The notes beneath the pieces are model-generated. The model saw only the letters and a list, made by a program, of their open reading frames with translations. It was not told where the DNA came from and did no database searches. From assembly GCA_902470925.1 (NCBI GenBank), contig CABRIF010000032.1, forward strand, positions 1-20,612: a stretch of 20,612 nt of DNA. The letters are read 5' to 3'. Shown piece by piece: positions 7,395-13,636 of this stretch. Within the stretch, counting starts at the first letter, position 1; each line of letters begins with the position of its first letter. This stretch comes from an uncultured Collinsella sp. Its GTDB lineage: Bacteria; Actinomycetota; Coriobacteriia; Coriobacteriales; Coriobacteriaceae. Both the position numbers and the translations under genes were made by a program.

Positions 7395-7450
7395 GGTTTG
7401 TGGTCGCGGCGGGTGTTGCGGCAGGCGGGACCCCGGTGCCCCCTTCGCGC

Positions 7451-8359
7451 CTACAGCCACCGCTTCCACTTGAAAAACGCCAGCTCCAGGGCAATGACCA
7501 CCAGGCTGAGCGCGATGACGGTCACGTACCCGTATTCCCAGGAGAGCTCGGGCATGTTGGTGAAGTTCATGCCGTACCAGCCGGTGATGGTGGTGATGGG
7601 AACGAACACGGACGCCATGACGGTGAGGTAGAGGTTGGTGGACTCCCGGCGCTCGGCCGCCTGCGCCTGGCGGAGCTCCAGCAGCTGCATACAGTACTCG
7701 CGCAGAAAGCCCGCCTTTGCCTCCAGGCGCTCCATCTGCTGGGACAACGTGGCGAACAGGCGGCGCTCGCTGCGGGTCATGTGCCCGCACTCGTCTTGGG
7801 CGGCATCGCTTGCCAGCGCCTCGACCTGCTGGTAGAAGCCATCCAGGCGCATGAGGTCGCGCCGGATGCGCAAAATCCGCGCCGAGCCGTGCGCGTCGCT
7901 CCGCCCCTTCACGATCGCGGCCTCGATGCGGGCGAGGTCATCCTCGATGGCGATGAGTCGGTCCAGGTCATGGCGCAGCGGGTGGCGGATCAGCTCGTGC
8001 AGGGCCCGTCCGCCCGGGCTTGCGGCTGCGGCCGCCGATACGGCCTCGTCAAGCGCCGCGTGCGGGGCGCCGACGTCGATGAGGGTCAGCGCGCCATGGC
8101 TCAGCACAAAGCCGAGGCGGCAGGGGTCCGTGTTCGAGGTACGCTCGGCGGGCAGCGCGAGGGCGCCTACGATGCCGCCGGGATAGGATTCGGCGAAGGT
8201 GCCGTGGGCGTGCGCTAGGGCGTGCACGGCTCGTAGGGTGTCGGCGTCCTCGATCCGGGTGGCCGCGGCGCCGGCGGCGTCGATCAGGGGCAGGCCCGCG
8301 TCCGTGCGTTCATCTGCGTGCGCGTGTGCCGGCGCGTGCGAGGGGTTGTGCTCTGCCAT
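7451..8359 (-). CDS. CorA-family divalent cation (Mg2+/Co2+) transporter
   Basis: This inner-membrane protein of 302 residues belongs to the CorA/MIT superfamily, pentameric channels for Mg2+ and related cations. Residues 1-230 form the cytoplasmic part, ending in a long, charged, probably coiled helix (about 180-240). TM1 (about 243-260) is followed by the signature YGMNF with GMN at 263-265, the ion-selectivity loop, and TM2 spans about 278-296. The tail KWKRWL is basic, as usual. The N-terminus is His-rich (HNPSHAPAHAHA). The ATG at 8359 is supported by AAGAGGA just upstream; the longer open frame to 8779 reads through the neighbouring gene's antisense and is rejected. The family is certain, the ion is not. 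The protein is somewhat shorter than Thermotoga CorA (351 residues). Confidence 0.9.
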   Translation of the reverse strand: MAEHNPSHAPAHAHADERTDAGLPLIDAAGAAATRIEDADTLRAVHALAHAHGTFAESYPGGIVGALALPAERTSNTDPCRLGFVLSHGALTLIDVGAPHAALDEAVSAAAAASPGGRALHELIRHPLRHDLDRLIAIEDDLARIEAAIVKGRSDAHGSARILRIRRDLMRLDGFYQQVEALASDAAQDECGHMTRSERRLFATLSQQMERLEAKAGFLREYCMQLLELRQAQAAERRESTNLYLTVMASVFVPITTITGWYGMNFTNMPELSWEYGYVTVIALSLVVIALELAFFKWKRWL

Positions 8360-8393
8360 GGTCCTCTTTTCATCCCGGTGCCCGTCGCATGAG

Positions 8394-8399
8394 ATTGTA
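8394..8399 (-). promoter_or_regulatory. Possible corA -10 box
   Basis: The minus strand reads TACAAT 34 nt upstream of the corA start, in the 68-bp gap after the preceding gene. A small CGCAC/GTGCG hairpin (8405-8409 with 8414-8418) sits just upstream. No -35 is evident, so corA may also be co-transcribed with the gene before it. Confidence 0.3.
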
Positions 8400-8427
8400 G
8401 CGCTCGCACCTGGGTGCGCACCGGGGT

Positions 8428-9120
8428 CTATCGCTGTGCGATCCGGCGGATGAGGGCGCGCAGGGTGCAGGGTCGCACGGTGAGGGTGCCCGCATCCTGG
8501 CCGCAGCGCAGCGCGAGGATGAGGCGGTCGGTCGCCTCGGACAGCCGACGCCGCCTCCTCCCCATGCGCGCCGTGGGAAAGGCCGCCGCCACCTCGTACG
8601 CTCGCGGGACCGCCATGCCGCCGCAGGGGCGCGCGCCCGCGGCCTGCACGCGGGCCATGAGCGCGTCGAGGGCGCGGACAGCCGCCTGCGGGTCGTCGCC
8701 CGCGCAGACGGCGACGGCGTAGACGCGCGCCTGCCTGCTGCCGGCGGTGCGCAGAAGCCCTGCCAGCCGCTCGGCGCACGTGCCGCCGGCATCGGCGTCG
8801 GCCGCGTCGGTGCCGATAACCCAGGTGTCGGCGGCGTCGGCACCCCGCAGCCGCTCGTCTCCCGCAGCCATCGCGGCATTCAGCTCAAAGCGCTCCACGA
8901 CGGGTGCTGCCTGGTCGCCTGCGGCGTCGTGGGCGCTGTAGACGCGGCAGGCACGGGCGAGGTCATCGAGGATGAGGCGGCAGGCGCGCGCGGCCATCCC
9001 ATCGTCGGCGCCGCTTGCGTCCGCGCGCGCTGCGTCCGCACCGAAGGAGACGACGGCGATGCGGCGGGGGAGCGCCGCGGGCCCCGGGGCCTGCTCACGA
9101 CGGTTCGCATCGGTTCCCAT
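8428..9120 (-). CDS. Hypothetical protein, possible flavodoxin-like fold
   Basis: This is a 230-residue cytoplasmic protein I do not recognise. The order of predicted elements resembles flavodoxin or NAD(P)H-dependent FMN reductase folds: an initial strand RIAVVSFG (19-26), a long helix, a segment ending ADTWVIGT, a strand ARVYAVAVCAG, a helix, then a GGMAVPRAYEV segment and a final helix. The usual Ser/Thr-rich phosphate loop after the first strand is absent (replaced by ADAARADASGAD), so flavin binding is doubtful. The protein is extremely Ala-rich (many Ala/Asp/Arg), with a basic RRRRR run near 186. The start is well supported by AGGAGGT 4 nt before the ATG. It is followed by corA after 68 bp on the same strand. 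Confidence 0.75.
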   Translation of the reverse strand: MGTDANRREQAPGPAALPRRIAVVSFGADAARADASGADDGMAARACRLILDDLARACRVYSAHDAAGDQAAPVVERFELNAAMAAGDERLRGADAADTWVIGTDAADADAGGTCAERLAGLLRTAGSRQARVYAVAVCAGDDPQAAVRALDALMARVQAAGARPCGGMAVPRAYEVAAAFPTARMGRRRRRLSEATDRLILALRCGQDAGTLTVRPCTLRALIRRIAQR

Positions 9121-9160
9121 GGATACCTCCTGCCCTTGATGCCTGCCGGTATCTGCGTTG

Positions 9161-9169
9161 TGCTATGAT
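9161..9169 (+). promoter_or_regulatory. Extended -10 promoter of the candidate antitoxin RNA
   Basis: TGC-TATGAT is an extended -10 element (TGn followed by a near-consensus hexamer). No -35 is needed for this class and none is clear. It predicts a plus-strand start near 9175. The minus-strand toxin promoter on the other side of the locus has the same design (TGG-TAGAAT, 9430 to 9422) and the same sequence after it. Confidence 0.6.
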
Positions 9170-9174
9170 GGAGT

Positions 9175-9283
9175 ACGCGAGGCTCACCCTCTTGTATAGC
9201 ATTCGATCGAAGTGGTGTGAGATCAAAACAGTCTCGCACACGGGACTCCGGGTCGTTTGCCAGGGCGGCCCGGAGTCGTTTTT
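9175..9283 (+). ncRNA. Candidate type I antitoxin RNA
   Basis: This is a predicted small RNA of about 109 nt between the extended -10 box at 9161-9169 and an intrinsic terminator whose T-run is 9279-9283. It has no plausible coding frame with a ribosome site. Bases 9185-9193 (CACCCTCTT) can pair with the toxin Shine-Dalgarno region (complement of 9368-9376) in nine consecutive pairs, one of them G-U. Four further pairs come from GTAT (9194-9197 against 9379-9382). Its last 50-60 nt are perfectly complementary to the 3' part of the toxin mRNA because the transcripts converge on one terminator. CTCAC (9183-9187) can fold with GTGAG (9217-9221), and TTCGATCGAA (9202-9211) is palindromic. The arrangement matches RNA II of the par/Fst locus. 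Transcription is not shown. Confidence 0.55.
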
Positions 9284-9291
9284 GTGCGAGA
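9232..9291. terminator. Nested bidirectional terminator shared by toxin mRNA and antitoxin RNA
   Basis: The inner stem GACTCCGGG (9244-9252) with CCCGGAGTC (9269-9277), extended by three pairs, is followed on the plus strand by TTTTT (9279-9283). The outer stem TCTCGCACA (9232-9240) with TGTGCGAGA (9283-9291) is followed on the minus strand by CTGTTTT (9231 to 9225). Each strand therefore has its own U-tract. The 10-nt loop (9256-9265) gives a YUNR-type sequence on both strands (CUGG in the toxin mRNA, UUUG in the small RNA), a feature of fast RNA-RNA recognition loops. Confidence 0.8.
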
Positions 9292-9298
9292 AACGAGT

Positions 9299-9361
9299 TT
9301 AAGCTTTGGCCACGATCACCAGGATGGTGACGATGGCCAGAAGAAGAATCGCTTTTGACAT
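9299..9361 (-). CDS. 20-residue hydrophobic peptide, candidate type I toxin
   Basis: The minus strand encodes MSKAILLLAIVTILVIVAKA followed by TAA. Residues 4-18 form one uninterrupted hydrophobic helix flanked by Lys3 and Lys19, the design of membrane-acting type I toxins such as Ibs or Fst, though I see no sequence match to either. AAGGGGG (complement of 9370-9376) lies 8 nt before the ATG, a good ribosome site. The mRNA start is predicted near 9414 and its end near 9225, about 190 nt. Within the coding region two TGGCCA blocks (9307-9312 and 9334-9339) with inner TCACCA/TGGTGA form a strong hairpin. Codons are read in a lower-GC stretch than the neighbours. It could instead be a small regulatory membrane protein, but the antisense RNA, shared terminator and hidden ribosome site favour a toxin. 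Too short for standard gene callers. Confidence 0.65.
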   Translation of the reverse strand: MSKAILLLAIVTILVIVAKA

Positions 9362-9367
9362 AACGAC

Positions 9368-9393
9368 CACCCCCTTCCGTATGGATGAGGGCG
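9368..9393 (-). promoter_or_regulatory. Stem-loop hiding the toxin ribosome-binding site
   Basis: On the minus-strand RNA, CGCCCUC (complement of 9387-9393) pairs with GGGGGUG (complement of 9368-9374) in seven pairs, two of them G-U, around a 12-nt loop. This occludes the Shine-Dalgarno sequence of the 20-residue peptide in cis. The antitoxin RNA carries almost the same blocking sequence (CACCCUC, 9185-9191), so the same site can be closed in cis or in trans. Confidence 0.55.
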
Positions 9394-9421
9394 ATGGGCA
9401 CACCTCGCGTACTGCCATCAG

Positions 9422-9430
9422 ATTCTACCA
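9422..9430 (-). promoter_or_regulatory. Extended -10 promoter of the candidate toxin mRNA
   Basis: The minus strand reads TGG-TAGAAT, an extended -10 element, predicting a start near 9414. The leader would be about 53 nt. Its first bases form a helix (GATGGCA with TGCCCATC, one bulge, complement of 9392-9419). Confidence 0.55.
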
Positions 9431-9505
9431 AGTATCTGCGCGGAGCGCGCCGTCCGGCCCCTTCGGTTGCGTTTGCGTCAATACCGTGTGGGGAGGCCCG
9501 GGGCG

Positions 9506-9533
9506 TTGAGGGAGGCACGTGGATGCCTATACT
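9506..9533 (+). promoter_or_regulatory. metK promoter
   Basis: TTGAGG (9506-9511) and TATACT (9528-9533) are separated by 16 bp, a good housekeeping-type promoter. The predicted start near 9540 gives metK a leader of about 58 nt. This promoter is separate from the toxin-antitoxin locus to its left. Confidence 0.65.
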
Positions 9534-9556
9534 AGTTGGGTTACAGGCTCGGCGGA

Positions 9557-9583
9557 ATGGTAACGGTCGCCGGGCATTACCAT
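9557..9583 (+). promoter_or_regulatory. Leader hairpin next to the metK ribosome site
   Basis: ATGGTAA (9557-9563) and TTACCAT (9577-9583) form a 7-bp stem with an inner CGG-TCG-CCG hairpin. It abuts the metK Shine-Dalgarno sequence GAAAGGGG (9584-9591). It could influence translation start. The leader is too short for a SAM-I riboswitch and I cannot match it to SAM-II or the SMK box. Confidence 0.4.
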
Positions 9584-9597
9584 GAAAGGGGCATTTC

Positions 9598-10875
9598 ATG
9601 CCGAATGAGACTCGTTCCACCCAGGAACCCCGCAGCTTCGTGTTCACCTCCGAGTCGGTCACCGAGGGTCATCCCGACAAGGTCGCCGACCAGGTATCCG
9701 ATGCCATCCTCGACGCCATCATCGCCAAGGAGTTGGAGCTCGAGCGCTCCGGCTATGTTGACTGCAACGGGGTCCCCGCGCGGCTCGACCAGCTGCGCTG
9801 CGCCTGCGAGACGCTCGTCACCACCGGCTCGGTGATCGTGGCCGGCGAGATTCGCACCCAGGCCTACGTCGACGTGCAGAAGATCGCGCGCGACGTGATC
9901 TGCCGCATCGGCTACGACCGCGCCAAGTACGGTTTTGACGGTACCACCTGCGGCGTCATCAACATGATCCACGAGCAGAGCCCCGACATCGCGGCCGGTG
10001 TCGACGAGTCCTTCGACGTCCAGGCCGGTCGCACCACCGATCCGCTCGACCTCATCGGCGCGGGCGACCAGGGCATGATGTTCGGCTACGCCAGCCGGGA
10101 GACGCCCACGCTCATGCCCATGCCGCACTATCTCGCGAGCCGCCTGGCGGAGCGCCTGGCCGCGGTGCGTCACGACGGCACCCTGGCCTACCTGCGCCCC
10201 GACGGCAAGACCCAGGTGACGGTGCGCTACGAGGACGGGGCGCCCGTCGCCGTGGAGACGATCGTCATCTCCACCCAGCACGCGCCCGAGATCGAGGACA
10301 TGGGTCTCATCGAGGCCGACATGCGCACCCACGTCATCGCCCCGGTCATGGCCGCGGCGGGCATCGACTGGTCGGGCGCCGAGCTCTACGTGAACCCCAC
10401 CGGCCGCTTCGTGGTGGGCGGCCCCATGGGCGACACCGGCCTCACCGGCCGCAAGATCATCGTGGACACCTACGGCGGCATGGGCCGCCACGGCGGCGGG
10501 GCCTTCTCGGGCAAGGATTGCACCAAGGTGGACCGCTCGGCCGCCTATGCGGCGCGCTGGGTGGCGAAAAACGTGGTCGCCGCCGGGCTGGCCGACCGCT
10601 GCGAGATCGAGCTGGCCTACGCCATCGGCGTCAGCCGCCCGCTGTCGGTGATGGTGGACACCTTCGGCACGGCCAAGGTGGACGAGCAGGCCATCGAGCG
10701 CGCGGTGACATCGGTGTTCGACCTGCGCCCCGGTGCGATCATCCGCGACCTCGACCTGCGTCGCCCCATCTTCGAGAAGACGGCCGCCTACGGCCATTTC
10801 GGGCGCGAGGACGCCGATTTCACCTGGGAGCGCTGCGACCGCGTGGACGAGCTGCGCGCGGCCTGCGGGCTGTAG
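9598..10875 (+). CDS. metK: S-adenosylmethionine synthase
   Basis: This cytoplasmic enzyme makes S-adenosylmethionine from methionine and ATP. It is 425 residues long, somewhat longer than the common 380-400. Family signatures are SESVTEGHPDKVADQVSDA (GHPDK at 24-28), GAGDQGMMFGYA (from 154) and the phosphate loop GGGAFSGKD (299-307). Cys308 follows this loop where most relatives have Pro. The C-terminal part is complete (GHFGREDADFTWER). GAAAGGGG is well placed before the ATG. metK is the first gene of a plus-strand run with priA, def, fmt and rsmB, and has its own promoter. SAM made here is the methyl donor for RsmB encoded in the same cluster, although that link is only metabolic. Confidence 0.97.
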   Translation: MPNETRSTQEPRSFVFTSESVTEGHPDKVADQVSDAILDAIIAKELELERSGYVDCNGVPARLDQLRCACETLVTTGSVIVAGEIRTQAYVDVQKIARDVICRIGYDRAKYGFDGTTCGVINMIHEQSPDIAAGVDESFDVQAGRTTDPLDLIGAGDQGMMFGYASRETPTLMPMPHYLASRLAERLAAVRHDGTLAYLRPDGKTQVTVRYEDGAPVAVETIVISTQHAPEIEDMGLIEADMRTHVIAPVMAAAGIDWSGAELYVNPTGRFVVGGPMGDTGLTGRKIIVDTYGGMGRHGGGAFSGKDCTKVDRSAAYAARWVAKNVVAAGLADRCEIELAYAIGVSRPLSVMVDTFGTAKVDEQAIERAVTSVFDLRPGAIIRDLDLRRPIFEKTAAYGHFGREDADFTWERCDRVDELRAACGL

Positions 10876-10893
10876 GGCCGACGGCGCGCGCAG

Positions 10894-13350
10894 ATGGGTA
10901 CCCAGGAGTCGTTGTTTTCCGAGCTTGAGGGCGTGGAGGCATCCGTGTCCGAGGAAGGTGCGCCCGCGGCGGATGTGGCGGGGCGGCACGTCCTGTCGGC
11001 GCGCCCGGCCCGGTTCGCCTCGGTGGTGCTCGACATTCCGGCGCGCGCCCTCACCGAGCCGTTCGCCTATGCGGTGCCCGCAGAGCTCGACGCGCAGGTC
11101 GCGGTGGGAGCGACGGTGCTGGTACCCCTCGGCCGCCGCGTGGAGGCGGGCTACGTCGTGGCCTGCGCCGACGCCCTGTCCGAGCTCGACGGCACCGACG
11201 GGCTGGACGCGCACCGCGTGCGCCCCGTCCGTCAGGTGCTCGCCGAGCCCGCCTTCACGGCAGCGGCGGCCGAGCTGGCCCGTTGGATGAGCGCCGCCTA
11301 TGTGGCGCCTCTGTCCGACTGCCTGCGGCTGTTTCTGCCCCCCGGCGCCGGTCCGCGCGTGGTGCGCGCGCCGGATGGCAGCTACACCGCCGAGATGCGC
11401 CGCCCCGCGCCCGCGCACGTGCGCGTAGTCTCGCTTACCGAGGCGGGACGGGCCTTCGAGCCGCCGGCGCGCGCGCATCGGCAACGCCAGCTTGTCGAGG
11501 CCCTGTCCTGCGGACCGGTGACAACCCATGAGCTGAACGCCCTGTATACCGATATGTCTGCCGCCATCCGCGCGCTTGCGGCGCGCGGGCTGGTGACGGT
11601 GGAGGAGCGCCGCGCCTGGCGCGGAGGCGGCCAGGCCACCACGCTGTCCTCGGCCACCGCGCAGGCGCCGGCGCAGCTCACCGATGGCCAGCAGCGCGCC
11701 TTGGCCGCGATCGGGCAGGCCGCGCAGACAGGGCGCGGGGACGTGGTGCTCGTCGACGGCGTGACGGGCTCGGGCAAAACCGAGGTCTACCTTGCCGCCA
11801 TCGAGCGAACCCTGGCGCGCGGCCGCACCGCGGTGGTGCTCGTGCCCGAGATCTCGCTCACCGCGCAGACGGTCGGGCGGTTCCGCTCGCGGTTCGGCGA
11901 CGCGGTGGCGGTGTTCCACTCGCGCCTGTCGGCCGGCGAGCGGCTCGACCAGTGGGATATGGTGCGCTCCGGCGCCGCTCGGGTGGTGGTGGGTGCGCGC
12001 TCGGCGCTGTTCTGCCCGCTCGAGCACCTCGGGCTCATCGTGATCGACGAGGAGCACGAGCAGAGCTACAAGCAGGGATCGAGCCCGCGCTACCACGCGC
12101 GCGAGGTCGCGGCCCGCATGGCGCGCCTGGCGGGCTGCCCGCTCGTGCTCGGTTCGGCCACGCCCTCGGCCGAGGCGCTCGAGCGCTGCCGGAGGGGCTC
12201 GTATGAGGGTGCGGCGTGGCAGCGGGTCGAGATGCCCGAACGCCCCGGCATCTCGGTGCTCCCGCGCATCGTCGTAGCCGACCTGCGACGCGAGTTCGCC
12301 GCCGGCAGCCGCTCGATGTTCTCCCGGCCCCTGCACGACGCGCTGCTCGAGACCGTCGAACGCGGTGAGAAGGCGGTGCTGCTCCACAACCGGCGCGGGT
12401 TCGCGTCGTTTCTCATGTGCCGCGAGTGCGGGTGCGTCCCCACCTGCCGGCACTGCTCCACGGCGCTCACCTACCACGAGCGGACCCACACGCTTGCCTG
12501 CCATACCTGCGGGGCGGTCTACCATGTACGGCCCTACCCGCAGGTGGGCAGCGCATGCCCCCGCTGCGGCAGCCGGTATTTGGCCAAGATGGGCTTGGGC
12601 ACGCAGCAGGTGGAGGACGCGCTGCGCCAGCTGCTGGGGCCCGAGGTGCCGGTGATCCGCATGGATGCGGACTCCACGCGCGCCAAAGGGGCGCATCAGC
12701 GCCTGCTCGAGGAGTTCGACGCGGCTCCGCGCGGGGTGCTGTTGGGCACGCAGATGATCGCGAAGGGCCTCGACTTCCCCGAGGTCACCCTGGTGGGCGT
12801 CGTCAATGCCGACTACGCCCTCAAGATGCCGGACTTCCGCGCGGGCGAGCGGGCATACGACCTGCTCGAGCAGGTGGCCGGCCGTGCCGGCCGCGGCGAG
12901 CGCGCCGGTCGGGTCATCATCCAGACCTACATGCCCGACGAGCCGGCTATCCGCGCGGTGGCCGCCCATGACCGGGAGATCTTCTCCCACCATGATGGGC
13001 GCTCGCGGCGCGAGGCGGGCTATCCGCCGTACGTGCGGCTGGCGCGCGTGCTGGTGTGGGGCGCCGACGAGCGTGCCAGCCGCGAGCAAGCGATGCGCGT
13101 GGGCGAGGCGCTCCGTGCGGAGCTGGGCATCGTCGATGCCTTGGGTGGCGATCCTATGCAGGCACCGCAGGTACTTGGTCCTGCGAGCTGCGTGGTCGAG
13201 CGGGCCAAGGATCGCTGGCGGTTCCACGTGCTGGTGAAGGCGCCGCTCGACTATCCCATCTCGGCTGCGGTGGCGGCTGCGGTGGGGCGCGTGCCGTCGC
13301 GCACGGGCATCTCGCTTGCGGTCGACGTGGACCCCTACGACCTGATGTAG
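10894..13350 (+). CDS. priA: Primosomal protein N', replication restart helicase
   Basis: PriA is a 3'-5' superfamily 2 helicase that reloads the replisome at stalled forks. The 818 residues contain an extra N-terminal segment (1-38), the 3'-DNA-end binding domain (about 40-140), a winged-helix region (about 175-245) and the helicase core with Walker A GVTGSGKTE (289-297) and DEEH (385-388). A cysteine-rich zinc domain is inserted between the helicase lobes (Cys509, 512, 514, 518, 521, 536, 539, 555, 558). Motifs V and VI follow (GTQMIAKGLDFPEV and QVAGRAGR), then a C-terminal domain. Several actinobacterial PriA proteins are reported to lack a working ATPase site, but here the Walker A lysine and DEEH are intact. 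The ATG lies 18 nt after the metK stop, with a poor ribosome site, so coupling to metK is likely and the exact start is uncertain. Confidence 0.95.
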   Translation: MGTQESLFSELEGVEASVSEEGAPAADVAGRHVLSARPARFASVVLDIPARALTEPFAYAVPAELDAQVAVGATVLVPLGRRVEAGYVVACADALSELDGTDGLDAHRVRPVRQVLAEPAFTAAAAELARWMSAAYVAPLSDCLRLFLPPGAGPRVVRAPDGSYTAEMRRPAPAHVRVVSLTEAGRAFEPPARAHRQRQLVEALSCGPVTTHELNALYTDMSAAIRALAARGLVTVEERRAWRGGGQATTLSSATAQAPAQLTDGQQRALAAIGQAAQTGRGDVVLVDGVTGSGKTEVYLAAIERTLARGRTAVVLVPEISLTAQTVGRFRSRFGDAVAVFHSRLSAGERLDQWDMVRSGAARVVVGARSALFCPLEHLGLIVIDEEHEQSYKQGSSPRYHAREVAARMARLAGCPLVLGSATPSAEALERCRRGSYEGAAWQRVEMPERPGISVLPRIVVADLRREFAAGSRSMFSRPLHDALLETVERGEKAVLLHNRRGFASFLMCRECGCVPTCRHCSTALTYHERTHTLACHTCGAVYHVRPYPQVGSACPRCGSRYLAKMGLGTQQVEDALRQLLGPEVPVIRMDADSTRAKGAHQRLLEEFDAAPRGVLLGTQMIAKGLDFPEVTLVGVVNADYALKMPDFRAGERAYDLLEQVAGRAGRGERAGRVIIQTYMPDEPAIRAVAAHDREIFSHHDGRSRREAGYPPYVRLARVLVWGADERASREQAMRVGEALRAELGIVDALGGDPMQAPQVLGPASCVVERAKDRWRFHVLVKAPLDYPISAAVAAAVGRVPSRTGISLAVDVDPYDLM

Positions 13351-13636
13351 GCGCCCGGGGCCCCGCTCCTTCGCGCCGCGTCCGGTGCCTGCGGGCCGCG
13401 GTGCCGGTGGCGAGGAACGGTTGTGCCCGCCTTCGGGGGTGCGACACCCGCCTCGGACGGAAAGCCGCCTTTGGCGCCGGGAGGTGCCCATCTAGCGCGG
13501 TTCCGCTGCGGCCTCGGCATGATTTTTGAGCCTGCACCCGGCGCGGGCTGCTGCCGGGATGCGTGCCGACGGGTGAAAGGCGGTGAAAAGCGGGTAGTAT
13601 AGGGCAGATATACCAGAAAGCTGTGAAAGGGTTTCC
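13351..13636. other. 286-bp gap between priA and def
   Basis: No gene is seen here. GGGTG-CGA-CACCC (13437-13449) forms a small hairpin, and an isolated TTTTT run sits near 13523, but no strong stem immediately precedes it, so a priA terminator is not convincing. The right end (13570-13630) is less GC-rich and carries the probable def promoter. The open frames in this gap are Pro/Arg/Gly-rich shadows. Confidence 0.5.
13573..13600 (+). promoter_or_regulatory. Probable def promoter with GGTGAAA repeats
   Basis: GTGAAA (13573-13578) and TAGTAT (13595-13600) are 16 bp apart and could serve as -35 and -10. A second candidate -10, TATACC, lies at 13609-13614. GGTGAAA is repeated exactly 10 bp later (13572 and 13582), and a third GTGAAAGG is the ribosome site region (13623-13630). 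The 10-bp phase could reflect one regulator binding one face of the helix. Confidence 0.4.

Larger units (their letters stand above)
9167..9419. repeat. Inverted promoter-proximal repeats bounding the toxin-antitoxin locus
   Basis: GATGGAGTACGCGAGG (9167-9182) and the complement of 9403-9419 (GATGGCAGTACGCGAGG on the minus strand) match at 16 of 17 positions, with one inserted C. The arms face each other and each lies right after an extended -10 box, so both convergent RNAs would begin with nearly the same bases (AGTACGCGAGG). The 253-bp span between the outer ends contains both RNAs and the shared terminator. Confidence 0.7.

Noticed and set aside
8360..8779. Extension of corA to an upstream ATG at 8779
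   Set aside because: It lies entirely over the gap and the well-supported 8428-9120 gene on the same strand in another frame, and is Arg/Pro/Gly-rich.
9434..9597. SAM-I type riboswitch before metK
   Set aside because: The transcript leader predicted from TTGAGG/TATACT is about 58 nt, with no four-way junction or conserved core visible.
9582..9608. Eight-codon upstream open frame overlapping the metK start
   Set aside because: Its ATG lies in the leader hairpin and has no ribosome site; the frame contains the metK Shine-Dalgarno sequence and is probably chance.
9577..13491. 1304-residue minus-strand open frame across metK and priA
   Set aside because: It is the antisense of two unmistakable genes and is rich in His/Arg/Gly with no domain.
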